In this document: positions 44,701 to 55,060 of the stretch, one piece after another
Layout: each line of letters begins with the position of its first letter
Numbering within the stretch: the stretch's first letter is position 1
NCBI GenBank assembly: GCA_022393335.1
Contig: JAJEKB010021031.1
Span: forward strand, 772,902 to 836,901
Source of the DNA: Macrotrachela quadricornifera
Taxonomy: Eukaryota > Rotifera > Eurotatoria > Philodinida > Philodinidae
Length of the DNA stretch: 64,000 nt
Direction of reading: 5' to 3'
Notes under the pieces: model-generated
Seen by the model: only the letters and a program-made list of their open reading frames with translations
Databases searched by the model: none
What the model was told of the DNA's origin: nothing
Made by a program: the position numbers and the translations under genes

Positions 44701-46023
44701 ATATATTCAACAGGCTTTAATCCACAATTTGTAGCAGTTGGTGATTTTAACAACGATACCAATTTGGATCTTGTTGTTGCTAATGCTTTCAGCGAAACAG
44801 TAAGTATCTTTCTCGGATATGGAAATGGCTCTTTTGCAAACCAAATGATATATTCAACTGGCTCTAATCCACAATCTTTAGCAGTTGGTGATTTTAACAA
44901 CGACACCAATCTGGATATCGTCATCGGTAATTATGGTGACAACACTATAAGTGTCCTTCTAGGATATGGAAATGGCTCTTTTGCAAACCAAATGATATAT
45001 TCAACAGGTTCTAATCCACAATCTGTAGCAGTTGGTGATTTTAACAACGACATCGATTTGGATATTGTCATCGCTAATTATGGTAGCAATACTGTAAGTG
45101 TGCTTCTCGGATATGGAAATGGCTCCTTTGCAAACCAAATGATATATTCAACTGACACTGGCCCAACATTTGTAACTGTTAGTGACTTTAACAACGACAC
45201 CAATCTGGATATTGTCGTTGCTAATTGGGATAATAACACTATAAGTGTCCTTCTCGGATATGGCAATGGCTCACTTGTAGATAAAATGATCTATCCAAGT
45301 GGCTTAAGTCCCAGGTCTGTAGCTGTTGGTGATTTTAATAATGATACCCGACTGGATATCGTTGTTGCTAATGCAAATGCGGCGAGTGTTAGTGTATATC
45401 TCGGATATCCCAATGAAGGTTTTCTATATCAAATGAGACTCATAACTGGCTATGGATCTCGACCTAGATCGTTTGCCAATGGAGACTTTAATAATGATGG
45501 TTACATAGATATTGTAGTAGCGAATTCAGGTACTAACAACATCGGTATTTTTCTGAGATATGACAATGGTTCTTTCGGAAATCAAGTAACATATCCAACT
45601 GATTCTCCTCCATGGTCTATAGCCGTTGGCGATTTCAACAACGATACCATACTTGATATTGTTGTCGTGAATTATGACAATGACACTATTGGTATATTTC
45701 TTGGATGGCGTAATGGTTCTTTTTCAAGCGAAAAAAAGTTTACGACCGGTTTCAAATCGGAACCAGTCACTGTTGCCGTTGATAAATTCAACAACGACAG
45801 CTTGTTAGATATTATTGTCGTTAATTATCGTATAAGCAGCATCGGAGTTTTGCTTGGCTATGGGAATGGCTCTTTCGCAGATGTAAAGATTTTTTCAGTT
45901 GGCTATGGATCTCTTCCATTCTCAGTTTCCGTTGGTGATTTGAACAATGATGGAAAGCTGGATTTTGCTGTTGCCAACGAAGGAACTGACAATTTAAAAA
46001 TTTTCTTACAGACTTGTTTATAA
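41722..46023 (+). CDS. Giant FG-GAP/VCBS-repeat surface protein (28 repeats)
   Basis: 1,433 residues open without introns. From residue ~50 to the end I count 28 tandem repeats of ~48-50 residues, each with a calcium-loop motif of the form GDFNNDTxLDIVVAN, then NTVSVLLGYGNGSF and a ...YSTG linker, the FG-GAP/VCBS type (PF13517). Such blades fold into beta-propellers, so four 7-bladed propellers would fit. The loops bind calcium and the family serves in adhesion or ligand binding outside the cell. Repeats 18-24 are nearly identical in DNA, a sign of recent unequal exchange; repeat 17 (VGSFNKNGCSE) has lost the loop residues. The first codon of the open frame is TTG after a stop, so the true 5' end is probably an upstream exon with a signal or membrane anchor. 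Confidence 0.92.
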   Translation: MSDEIYESHQSSLEKYCFPFELIQPIEDSSFYYLVPKCELNFEAMTQNPIEYKYGPRSVAMGDFNNDTWLDIAVANYYADHIALFFGYGDGTVTRPVKHPTGTGSAPYMIAVGDFDNDHRLDIAVANFGTNSIDVLLRFQNESFTNQNVLSVTSSRPIWIHIADLNNDTALDIVTVNYGTHSVSIFYGYGNGDFSKPSTYSTGYDSFPFAVVSGDFNNDKQMDLAIANHGINNVGILLATSNSTYASQITFSTGPNSHPYSLVVGHLNDDTIQDIAVTNYGNKSVGVLLGEGDGTFMSQMTYSLGIASPYSIGIGDFNNDNRMDLVITNNGNDNLAVLVGYGNGTFASPKMYSTESSSSISVAIGDLNRDNRLDIAVINNDTNTISIMLGYDEFFPIQTTYSTGINPYFVVVDDFNTDNHLDLIVVNQYQNTVSVRLGYGNGSFSNPTTYSTGSNPYSIATGDFNNDIHLDIVVANRGDNTVSILLGYGNASFSNQMKYSTGTGPVFVAVGDFNNDINLDIVVANYDGNTVSVLLGYGNGSFANQATYSTGAKPISVAAGNFNNDTYLDIVVVNVDDNTVSVLLGYGNGSFANQTTYSIGSYAQSIAVADINNDTYLDIIVTNANDNTISVLLGYGNGSFTNQTTYSTGSAAQSVAVSDFNNDSRLDIVIANFGDNTVSILLGYGNGSFANQTTCPTGTNPISVAVGDFNNDTRQDIVVVNFGEATVSILLRHDRGALKDKITFTSADGSFLRNFAVSDLNNDNVLDIVVVNYGTDNIGILLGRGNGTFGNQTVLSTGFNSHPYSIAIHDFNKDGQADIAVANYAAKNLVTFLGSGNGTFENQRSYGAQFRFTPLMVGVGSFNKNGCSEIIVAYDNINHVDVLVTYEVGSFYPQMTYSTRFNPRSVAIGDFNKDTYLDIVVVNGADNTVSVLLGYGNGSFASQMIYSTAKEPRSVAVGDFNNDTNLDLVVVNAFSETVSVLLGYGNGSFANQMIYSTGFNPQFVAVGDFNNDTNLDLVVANAFSETVSIFLGYGNGSFANQMIYSTGSNPQSLAVGDFNNDTNLDIVIGNYGDNTISVLLGYGNGSFANQMIYSTGSNPQSVAVGDFNNDIDLDIVIANYGSNTVSVLLGYGNGSFANQMIYSTDTGPTFVTVSDFNNDTNLDIVVANWDNNTISVLLGYGNGSLVDKMIYPSGLSPRSVAVGDFNNDTRLDIVVANANAASVSVYLGYPNEGFLYQMRLITGYGSRPRSFANGDFNNDGYIDIVVANSGTNNIGIFLRYDNGSFGNQVTYPTDSPPWSIAVGDFNNDTILDIVVVNYDNDTIGIFLGWRNGSFSSEKKFTTGFKSEPVTVAVDKFNNDSLLDIIVVNYRISSIGVLLGYGNGSFADVKIFSVGYGSLPFSVSVGDLNNDGKLDFAVANEGTDNLKIFLQTCL

Positions 46024-46532
46024 TATTTGAACTGTTATCTTGATTTTTGTTTCATTGATTTACTACTTCTAATTCATATATAGTGCTACTAACATTTTTT
46101 CTAATTCTTTTTTAGTGTGGATGTGTGTTGAGAATCAATAAATTTTACATAGAGACAAGAAATATCAAGTGAAGCTATTGTAGTACGTTTCAGTCTGGTA
46201 AATAATTTTGTCAGACGTTGAGTTTTTAAATAAAATTTGATTCAAGCAATCATACAACAATCTTGGGTGAGTAGAAATAGTGGCATTTCATGATAACAGT
46301 TGTTTCTGTCTTGCTAAGATGTTGTCAGGTGGATTTTGAAGATACTATACCAATGGCAATTCAATTTAATATGAAATTTTAAAACATAGGAATTACTATA
46401 TATGATTGGTATTTTTAAGATTGTCCTTGTTGATGAATATAGGAGTTCTGATATTCTTTGCATGTTGATCATCCTTCGTCTATCTGGATTGTGTTGATAG
46501 AGTTTGTCAATACATTTAGAGTTTTGAATAGT
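46024..46532. other. 3' flank of the FG-GAP gene
   Basis: AT-rich; no gene supported. Confidence 0.35.
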
Positions 46533-46670
46533 GGTCATGCTTACGAGGGAACTTCGCGAGGTGCCCAACGCCGATTTCCTTCATTCACGCGTTGCTTGAT
46601 AAAGGGCATCGAGATAGGAAAAAGCTCAAAAATATTGCGGCTGACAGCTCTTTCTTGACAAGTTATAGTC
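46533..46670 (+). repeat. Dispersed repeat, copy B
   Basis: Plus-strand match of 30845-30985 (minus strand), ~80% identical. It runs straight into the inverted-repeat element at 46671. Confidence 0.7.
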
Positions 46671-47010
46671 AATTTTCTATTTAGACTGATAGTAAAAACA
46701 AAATAAGTGAAAAATTTTGAGCGATCAATTTTCGACAGTGCAAAAACGATATCTTTTATAGAAAATAAACAAAATACAGCTCAGGATGCAACGTGAAAAG
46801 CTCTACAATCTACACAGTAAATCGTATTTTAATTGTGTACTTTTTGTTTCCGAAAAAAAGCAAAATCCCGTGCGACCATTTTCGCTACCCCGAAAAAAAT
46901 CACTTTTTTCATACGAAGAGGAATTTCTTTTTTCTTATTTCGCACATAAAATAACTGGTCTTAAGTAAATTGTAGAGCTTTGTTTTTACTATCAGTCTAC
47001 ATGGAAAAGA
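46671..47010. mobile_element. Small inverted-repeat element
   Basis: AGACTGATAGTAAAAACAAA (46683-46702) and its exact inverse (46979-46998) are the core of ~30-bp arms. The sequence past the right arm to ~47085 ends in ACTTTTGGTATGACCTAAG, the same kind of end as the element at 36520-37110. Non-coding, although a 60-codon frame crosses it. Confidence 0.65.
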
Positions 47011-47085
47011 AAATTTCTTCAAGCTTCTATAAGAAATTGGTACAGTACCACAAAGACTTTTGGTATGACCTAAGTATATATAATT

Positions 47086-47959
47086 ATCAAAGTTTTAATT
47101 TATATGGCATCTAGTGATGTGAATGCCGTGATATCACTATTTCTTTTCAAGTAGACACTTTTTAAATTTTTTTTAAAAGTTTATATTTTAACCGAAACGA
47201 GGTCATTATCCGATACCGTTAATGTTTTCTTTAGTAGCATATAATGATGATTTTATATTTTTTTTTGTCATCACATCAAATCATCTTTTAATAGCCTCGA
47301 ATACCTTTCTTAGCACATGAACTAAATCACTGTTCTTTTTGTCTCTATTATGTATATTCTTTGTTTTGCCTAGATCTGATCATATATACATAAATAGAGT
47401 TGCTCACAAGCAAATTTACAATAAGAAATCTGAATATCTTCACTATTTTGGCTTTTTAGAATAAAAGAAAATTTTTACTAACTATCTGTAAGCAAAAAAA
47501 GTGCCTCCGCCACTACTTTGAGAGTGTCCTAAGTGATATAACGAAATAAATTATTTTTTATGATTCAGCATTTTTAGAGAAGACCTTCTTTATTGAGTAT
47601 AACTGAATAAATAACGTCCTATGGTTCAAGATTCAGTATCTTTTGGCAGAACTCTTTTAGTTCCGTTCAATTGCTTAGACAACGTAATGTGGTTAAGTAT
47701 TGAAAGGCAGGGCCTTCCGGAGTTCTACATTTATCTAATAGAATTCCTCCGATTCAGCATAGTTGAAGAAATATCTTATTGATGTTCATGATTTACTCAG
47801 AAGAATCCTTAAGATTCGGTATTCTTTGATAAAACCTTTTTTGTTTCTATATATTTGGATTAAAAATAACCCATGGTACAACGTAGAGAGACAGAACCTT
47901 CGAGAGTTCCACACTAATAGAACAGTAAAATTTATAATTCAAATTTACCTTGATGAATG
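47086..47959. other. Intergenic with degenerate internal repetition
   Basis: GATTCAGTATCTTTT / GATTCAGCATAGTTG / GATTCGGTATTCTTT-like phrases recur between 47560 and 47830, and GACAACGTA...CAG..CCTTC recurs near 47679 and 47880. This suggests an old tandem duplication of ~190 bp. No gene. Confidence 0.4.
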
Positions 47960-48375
47960 ATAGTAGTTAGTGATTCACCTTCGTCAACTCAAGTTGTGTT
48001 CGTTGACTTGTGACGAATTTATCAATGGTAAATCCACGTCTCATCACCTGTTATAATATCACATAAACTGCCAGAACTACTTAGAAAATTTTCTACATTT
48101 TTTTGACAAAGTCTAATTCGTTCTTGCTTTTATTCATCATACGCTTGATAGGATACCCAGCGAGAGTATGAGTCTTTTCATCTCTTCGATAATCGTGAAT
48201 AATTCGTTCTATTGTAGCATAAGAGAGAGAAGTCGCAATTATAATTTCATCATAACTTGAATGCGGTTCATTGTTGATAACTTATCGAACTAGTTCAATA
48301 TTTTCATCTGTAAGTTTGGTTACTGGACGATCAGATCGAGGATCATCATTGATGTACCAACGAATAGGTTACTTA
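47960..48375 (-). pseudogene. Mariner transposase N-terminal relic
   Basis: Minus strand: DDPRSDRPVTKLTDENIELVR (mariner linker), YDEIIIATSLSYATIERIIHDY (second HTH), LDFVKKM, then a mutated first catalytic region followed by ...SQRTQLELTKVNH (normally SKQQSxxW type). It carries stops at several points. The C-terminal catalytic half is missing. Confidence 0.75.
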
Positions 48376-49354
48376 GAGACGGCAAGGATATAAGAAAAAA
48401 TATTAGAGGATGTATGTCTGTTTATATGACAAGGTTTTAGAGAGGACATTACCCTGATATAATGGAAATAATGAAGAGACATCCAGACGACAGACGTCTT
48501 TTCATATAGCATGATGGTATTTAATACCTAAGTATAAGGACATTCTTTTATATGATACCCTTCATATCTATCAGCTGCACTCGTTCTTTCTTTATTCTTC
48601 TTCTCATCCATCAATTTTTATTAAAATTTCATCTCTCTCTATTTTTCCTCAACTATCTTTTCAATGTAGATGAAATCGAATAAAGGCGAGAGTTAGATGC
48701 ACTAGATTTAGTACGCATGGAGTTAGATTTCGTACATATACTTAGTGGAGATATTACCTACGCATAGTTGTTGGAAGCAAAATGGCTTTGTCTTACTATT
48801 ATTATTATTATAATTTATTATTAAATAAATAATTACGACTCGATGTTGTCTAAACATTATCCGTAATTTATTCTCTCTCAACCTCAATTTGAAGATTTTC
48901 TGTTACAATTAACATTTTCTCTTCCTTCATGAAAACCTTTTTTGTCCATCTTGAAACTGTTGGATATGATGGAGCATTAGATTCTAAAGCTGTTACAAGT
49001 TCTTCGTATATTATCTATAGATCTATTTTGAAAATAGTTCGAATTGTCATATAGTATTAATGGAATTTATTATCCATTTAAAAAAAATTTTTTTGTCAAT
49101 GTTTTTCTTCGATTATAGTGAAATATAAATGGTGTATTTGACAAAATTCTAATTGATTTAACGAATTTTTAGTGAGCATGATTAAAATCATTTAAAAATT
49201 ATAAAATTGTAATAGATTTTTATTTCTTGTTTTTAGAAAATTTTTATTTGATTATTCGAAAATTCTTCTAAAGGTAAAGAATTGAATAAATAGTATTCTT
49301 TGTTTTTAAATAGTTGCAGCTATTTAAAGACAAAAAAGAAAAGATTAAATGGCT
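48376..49354. other. Intergenic
   Basis: AT-rich. A (TTA)n-like simple repeat at about 48797-48830 could be the 3' tail of an old LINE, but no element body is seen. Otherwise featureless. Confidence 0.35.
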
Positions 49355-49362
49355 ATAGAGAC

Positions 49363-50349
49363 CAGGGGCGGCGGAGCCCTTAGGCTTGGGGAGGCTTAAG
49401 CCTCCCATAAAAAGGAGTTAGGGAGGCTTGGGGAGGCTCAGATATTCGAAAATTTTTCACAGATATCATTCTGCTTTATTTTTCGGCAGTGATAACTATT
49501 TGAGCAAGTATTACTTGATTTTGAGGAAAAGCTTATGTTCAGCCCGATGATAGACGACAAACATTTATAATTGTATTAATTTCGACACATCTTCACATAT
49601 TACTACTAGAGATTTTTCGATGAAGAGGATAGTCAACGCGTTGAACACATCGACGGTGCTCAGCGTATTTTTATCTATCATTAAAATTTTTATTATCATC
49701 CTCACTTCATTGTTTTAAGATTTTGAACTGATAATCAGTTATTTTTGCTTTGTGTTTTATAGGACGGACATTGCAACGAGTTCCCTTTCTGTTACTTTTT
49801 CACAATAATTCGAATATTCTTCTTCTTATTGCTATTATTATTAAATATATATATTTCGAACAATTTCATTCGCATACGTTTCGAAAGCATCAGCTTTCTT
49901 CAGTGTGTTGAATTCAAAATAGAACAACAAAATTACAAGTGCACAATTTTATATGTATATCTCTTTTTTTTATCTTTTCTTACAATACTGGTGCAGAAGA
50001 TGAACTATAACCTATCTCGTCGAATTGACCGTCTTGTTTCTTCATTCATCTCGTTATTATAGGAAAAGAAAAAGAACAAGTATAGACACACATATATGAC
50101 TTTTTTGTTTTCTTTAGTCAAGGTTCAAGTCTTCTTTGCTTATGTTGCTGATTAATTCATAAATTTTGCTAATGCAATAGAACTTTTGATCATTTTCCAA
50201 GCATGTAAATGAATGGATGCAGTAATACGTCTTTAAAAGTTGTGATGGAGCAATTGAAGATCTCTCTATCTCTTTCAATATTGTTTTTACATTTTTATTC
50301 GAAAAAATTTTTGAGCCTCCCCTAAAGTGAAATCGTTCCGCCGCCCCTG
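49363..50349. mobile_element. hAT-superfamily MITE with perfect 8-bp target duplication
   Basis: The terminal inverted repeats CAGGGGCGGCGGA (49363-49375) and its inverse (50337-50349, with one mismatch) are flanked by atagagac at 49355-49362 and 50350-50357. An 8-bp duplication and CAGGGGC-type ends define hAT elements. Subterminal GGGAGGCTT/AAGCCTCCC repeats crowd the left end and recur inverted at the right. The 987-bp element has no transposase; a 77-codon frame at 49829-50062 is not convincing. Removing element plus one duplication restores ...GGCTATAGAGACTCATT.... Confidence 0.93.
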
Positions 50350-50357
50350 ATAGAGAC

Positions 50358-50732
50358 TCATTAAATAGCTCTAAGGATTCATTATATAGCTATGCAAATG
50401 TTTAAATAGTTGTAACTACAATCTAAAATAAAGTGTGTCGCAAAGATTATTTTGTGTTGTATTTCTTGCGTTCTTCGCTGTATATATAAATGTCGAGTGA
50501 AGAACGCAAAAGATGCTCGGTGAAATACATTTTATTTTAGTCTATGTTGAAAGAGAAGAAACAATGCAATCAACTTTTTCTTCCTCTGATGTTATAATAA
50601 AATCTAAAGCAGAACGTTTAATAATAAAGAATAAATAGAAATAGAATTTTTGTATTTTTAAAGTAAATATAAACGAAATTATCATCTATATATAAAGTAA
50701 AGATAACTTAATATCTTTCATCTTTTTACCAT
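50358..50732. other. 5' flank of the SDR gene with a small hairpin
   Basis: TTGCGTTCTTC near 50469 pairs with GAAGAACGCAA near 50499, an 11-bp stem with a ~19-bp loop. It could be a small element or act in RNA; no function can be assigned. Confidence 0.45.
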
Positions 50733-51814
50733 ATGAATATGACAACAACAATAAGAACAAATACACCTCGGTTTATTCTTGTTACTGGTGCAGCAGGTAA
50801 CATTGGTAGTTATTTTACTAAAAATGTTAATAAAGAAAAATATAAACTACGATTAATGGTTCGGTAACATATTTTCATATTTATATATAAGTTTATATTA
50901 TTCAGGTACATCCATTGAATCCACGAGAAAATATTGAACTATTAAAACCATATGGTGAAATTATCGAGTGTGAATTAGAAAATGTTGAAAGTTTACTAAA
51001 AGCATGTGAAGATATTGATACAGTTTTTCATTTAGCTGGACAAGCAAATGCTAATGCAAGATGGGATTCATTATTAAATGATAATATAATTGGGTATTTA
51101 TATCTATAATAATATCGTATTATTCTTTAAAAAACTTCATTATAGGACATACAATATATTTTTAGCGGCAAAAAAATCTGGTGTAAAGAGAGTTATTTAT
51201 GCTAGTTCAGTTCGTGCTGTGTCAGGTTATCCGAAAGATACACAAGTTAAAACAACTGATCCAATTAATCCAGGAGATCTTTATGGTATGAAATTTTTTT
51301 AAATATTATTTATTTTTATTTGATTTCTTAGGTGTAAGTAAATGTTTTGGTGAAGCACTTGGACGTTATATGAGTGAACAAGAAGGAGTTTCAACAATTG
51401 CAATACGTATAGGTTCTTTTAAGCCTCATTCATTTTTAAAAGATGAATTAAAAAGTGTTGCACTTATGGATTGTTGGTTATCACAATCCGATGCTATTCA
51501 ATTATTTGAAAAATGTATTGATGCACCAGTTACAATAAAATTTGCAATTGTACATGGTCTTTCACGTAATACATTTAATCGAATGGATATTAATTCAACA
51601 TGTGAATTATTGAATTATGAACCAAAGGATAATTTTTTTGAAGAACATCAAAGTCTTAAATCATTAAATATAACAAATAGATTAATTGCACATAGTCTTC
51701 AGTGAGTTTTATCTTTGTTTTAGTACCAATTTCTACTTTTATTTTTATTATAGAGATCCGCATCAAAAATCTGGTCTTCGAGATAAATCACCAGAACAAA
51801 AAAAAGAGAATTAG
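50733..51814 (+). CDS. NAD-dependent epimerase/dehydrogenase (extended SDR, uronate-dehydrogenase-like), five exons
   Basis: Exons 50733-50863, 50906-51093, 51146-51285, 51332-51701 and 51754-51814 with ~42-52 bp GT-AG introns; ~296 residues. The Rossmann motif TGAAGNIGSY lies in exon 1, HLAGQANANARW in exon 2, the active-site Ser in YASSVRAVSGYP in exon 3, and the catalytic YGVSK spans the exon 3-4 junction (YxxxK). IGSFKP and the C-terminal sugar-binding part follow. It should oxidise or epimerise a sugar-like substrate with NAD in the cytosol. One flaw: exon 1 ends in phase 2 but exon 2 is open only if it starts in phase 0, so the first junction is one base out. That is either a true frameshift or a sequence error. 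The bacterial-like sequence suggests old horizontal transfer with later intron gain (inference). Confidence 0.85.
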
Positions 51815-52749
51815 ATGTTAATATGTTTGTTAATTTTTTCTTCTGTAAATAAATACAGTTAATCTAGCAATTACATCCATGAAAAAAATCGTTATAATAA
51901 GTTTAAACTTCGTTACATCTTACCTATTGTCATTTTTTCAATGTACAGAGTCGAAAACAATATTATACCATTGGATTAGCACTATATTTTCAAATAGAAT
52001 ATATATTCAATTTTATATCCAATAGAAGCTCATCCAAAATGAAGTCCATTAGTACTAAACAATGAAAATTCTAGAAACTTTAGTGTGCTAAAACTCCAAA
52101 ATTAGAGAATTCTGATCAGTGTTGTCATTATAATTCATTGATTTTTGAGTATCCAGTCTGATTAATATCAATCCGATTGAGTGACAGTGATCAACATGTA
52201 CTAATACTATTTAGTATCGATTGTTATTGGCACTAGTACTATTGGATATTTGAAAAAAAATGAGTAAATATTTTTTTGAATAAGTTTTTCAAGGAATGAG
52301 ATAGAGAGTTGCAGTTTTCACTAATGGAAAGAGGAGTTGAAGATACATTGAATAGATTTTCAATTGGCCTTTTTAAGAATAAATCTATCTGGTAAGTTAT
52401 TTACACTGAATATTCAATTACCAAATATAAAATCGAATCAGTAATCAAAAATCTACAAAGTGATCAAGATTGAATATATGAATAATGTGCATTTTACTTG
52501 AGTCTTTTAATACAATTTTTCTAGCAAAATCTGTAAAAAAGAAAATCCCATTTTTCTACATTTTTCTTTTTTCATAAAAAATAATGTTTTTCCGATAATT
52601 AGAAAACTGAATGAAAGTATTTAGAAAATCAATATTAGATAATATAATATAATATACGATTCAATAGATCTTCATTTCCTCTTTCCAAAAGTGAAAATCA
52701 AAGCATTTTATCTTATTTTTGTCAAAAGTTATTGAAGAAAAAGAACTCA
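51815..52749. other. Intergenic
   Basis: AT-rich, no ORF, RNA gene or clear repeat. Confidence 0.35.
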
Positions 52750-52965
52750 TTACCTAAGTTCATCATTCGAGCCGTCTGAAACGACACCTTGAACAGTGCA
52801 GAAACGGTGTGATTCATACCTTAAACGGTGAAAAACAGTCGTCGTTTTCCACCGGTTTGCATCTTTTTTTCGCCGTTTTACGTGAGCTTCGATTTAGGGC
52901 CGTTTTTTCGCCGGAACATAAACAACGCAGTTTAAGGCCGCGTCCGATGAACAACGACGAGTTAT
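52750..52965. repeat. Degenerate copy of the AACGGC-rich MITE family
   Basis: Shares an end (TTCATCATTCGAGCCG against GTTCATTCCGACCGCC) and blocks such as CCGTTTTACG and GGCCGTTTTTTCGCC with the well-preserved element at 54168-54385. It is rich in CGTTT/AAACG, unlike its surroundings. Confidence 0.6.
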
Positions 52966-53804
52966 AAGAAAATTAAATATTTTCCAATAAAAATAATAGT
53001 TATTATTTCTGACTAGCAATAAGATCGATCTAAATGAAAAAAAAACTAGCTTATATAAGTAAAATAGCTACCATTCACTTTTATAAATCCATTTGATCTA
53101 AAATAAAATAAAACGTATTGAATTATAAAAGATAAATAAATAAAGTATTTTTAAAATAAAATAGTACTTACGATTTTTTTCACATTAAGATGAATATAAA
53201 TAAATAAAATATATTTTTAACAAATATAATGCCTGCGACTCTTTTTAATGCTCTGTTTGGTCTAAAATAAATAAAAAAATATTTAATTATAAATAAATAA
53301 AGAGAATATTTGAAAAGATAATAATACTTAGCATTCATTTGTGACGGTAAACCCAATCTAAATAATACTAAAGAATACGGCCTATTCTGCATGTATCTGG
53401 TGCATTTCTACGAGGAAAGCGACGAAAAAGGAGTATGCTAAAAGTATACTTTTCGTGATTGCTTGATAATCGAGATCGCATTTATCATCGTACAATATGA
53501 AATAGACATCGATTCAAAGGATATGCATGATGTCGTTAAATGTGTCTCAATAGGAACTTTCGATCGATCTATAAAACAGTTGAAAAAATTTGATTAGAGA
53601 CGTACATTAATAATAAATAAAATAAAAGAAAGATATGAAATACATCTCGATAACAAGAATGAGCTTCATAGAAATATTCCAAAATAATGCCTCCACAATA
53701 ATAGATAAAAATCAACAAGTGGTATTGCTAATATTTCATCTGACAATGTGTACTCACGCGTTAAAGTATCTTTTATAATTCGATGTAATAATGGTGTAAA
53801 ACTT
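52966..53804. other. Intergenic, possible minor exons on the minus strand
   Basis: AT-rich. On the minus strand, a segment at ~53180-53262 lies between an acceptor-like ATTTTAG and a GTAAGT donor, and may be an exon of the gene whose next part is unclear. Not firm enough to call. Confidence 0.3.
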
Positions 53805-53885
53805 CAGGAAACGGTAGTCGTAACGACAGCCGTTTTGTACCGTTTACGGCGTCGTTTTCTTTCACATAGGTTCCTAGAAGCGAGT
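53805..53885. repeat. Truncated third copy of the AACGGC-rich MITE
   Basis: Contains GGAAACGGTAGTCG...GCCGTTTTGTACCGTTTACGG and ends in GGCGTCGTTTTCTTTCAC-like sequence matching the right end of 54168-54385. Confidence 0.5.
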
Positions 53886-53983
53886 GATCACAGCAGTCTG
53901 CTTGTGATAATTTTTCCGTTTGTTTCAGTGGACCTACGATAGAAAAAATTTCGATTAATGCTTTTTTTGAAACGAATATTTTA

Positions 53984-54510
53984 TTATTTACTAATTTTAT
54001 TACTAGTTGTTGAAATTGCACTTGGTGAATTATCTGTTGCAAGTTTAGTTGTTGTATTAGCTGTTGTATTATTTGTTGTAACTTCATCAAAACTAATAGT
54101 TACATATTGATTTAAATCTTCATTAGGAATGGAATTAATATTATTCACAAATTCTTCATCACATGTACCCAGGACGTTCATTCCGACCGCCGAAAACGGC
54201 GCCCGAAACGGCTACAAAATGGTGCAATACAGCATTAATTTTCACTGTATTTCGCCGTAATCCTTGATCCCGTTTTACGAGCCTTTTTTTCGCTAGAAAA
54301 CGGCCACCGTTTTTCGCCTTATTTTTATATATTTCTAGGTTGTCGGATTACGGCGACGTTTTGACGCCGTTCTCTTCAACCTGGGTAGAACACATATTTG
54401 TGTTTATATTGATAACTTCATGTATGTTACACATACGACATAATTCATTGTTCATCATTTCTACCATTTTTGACCACGAAAAATTTTCTTGCGTAAATGA
54501 ATGGTTGATC
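53984..54510 (-). pseudogene. Last exon of a zinc-binding-type protein, split by a MITE
   Basis: Minus strand. An acceptor (AG at 54512-54511) opens an exon reading FTQENFSWSKMVEMMNNEL then CRMCNIHEV...TNMCS. The frame is broken by the 218-bp element. Beyond it the frame continues TCDEEFVNNINSIPNEDLNQ and a Thr/Asn-rich tail to a stop at 53984. Across the empty site the codons join without loss, giving a CxxC-H-CxxC array of zinc-binding type. The family is not recognised. With the element plus duplicated TA (220 bp) the frame shifts, so the gene is disrupted unless the element is spliced out. No upstream exon was identified. Confidence 0.65.
54168..54385. mobile_element. 218-bp MITE inserted in an exon, TA target duplication
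   Basis: Ends CCCAGG...CCTGGG lie between two TA dinucleotides (54166-54167 and 54386-54387). Internally rich in AAACGG/CCGTTT. The reading frame on the minus strand is restored when element and one TA are ignored, which fixes its borders. Two degenerate relatives lie at 52750-52965 and 53805-53885. Confidence 0.85.
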
Positions 54511-55060
54511 TAATCTAAAAAAGAAAATTTTTCTATTTATTTAAAGATATGCAATATATAAATTAAAGTTGGTCAAACCAAATTACGAGAAATATCTATT
54601 CTTTTTGAGTTAGTACAAATGAAAAAAGTTAACTATAATGTGCATGCTTACATTTCTATTTTATCTGTACACACACATTTTTCTATTCTTTTCTATTCTG
54701 TTGAAAATTTTATTTCTTTTCATCTGCTTACTTGCAATAGATTAATCCGTATCCGTATATGTTATTAATAAAATGTGTATAATCAAATCACATCATAAAT
54801 ACTGTATATCGCGATGAGTTGACGAAATTCACAATTCATTCTGATATTGGCCTTGGCCAATCCGAGATTCGCCTTACTGTTTCAGTTCAATCTTAGAATG
54901 AACATATGTTCTATAAATTATCCAAGAATGCCCTGTAAACATGTTCGTCCAATGTCAGATCTGAATATGGATGTTGCCAAACTTGGATCTCAAATTTGCC
55001 TAAGCCAATCTGAGGTTGAATGGAATATCAATTTAGACGCTGACATATATACATATATAA
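54511..55060. other. Intergenic
   Basis: AT-rich; an 87-codon frame at 54847-55110 runs into the palindromic element and shows no motif. Confidence 0.35.

Noticed and set aside
41971..45266. Several minus-strand ORFs inside the FG-GAP gene
   Set aside because: Shadows of the repeated plus-strand coding sequence; they repeat with the same period.
49829..50062. 77-codon ORF inside the hAT MITE as a transposase remnant
   Set aside because: No hAT dimerisation or catalytic motif; T-rich chance frame.
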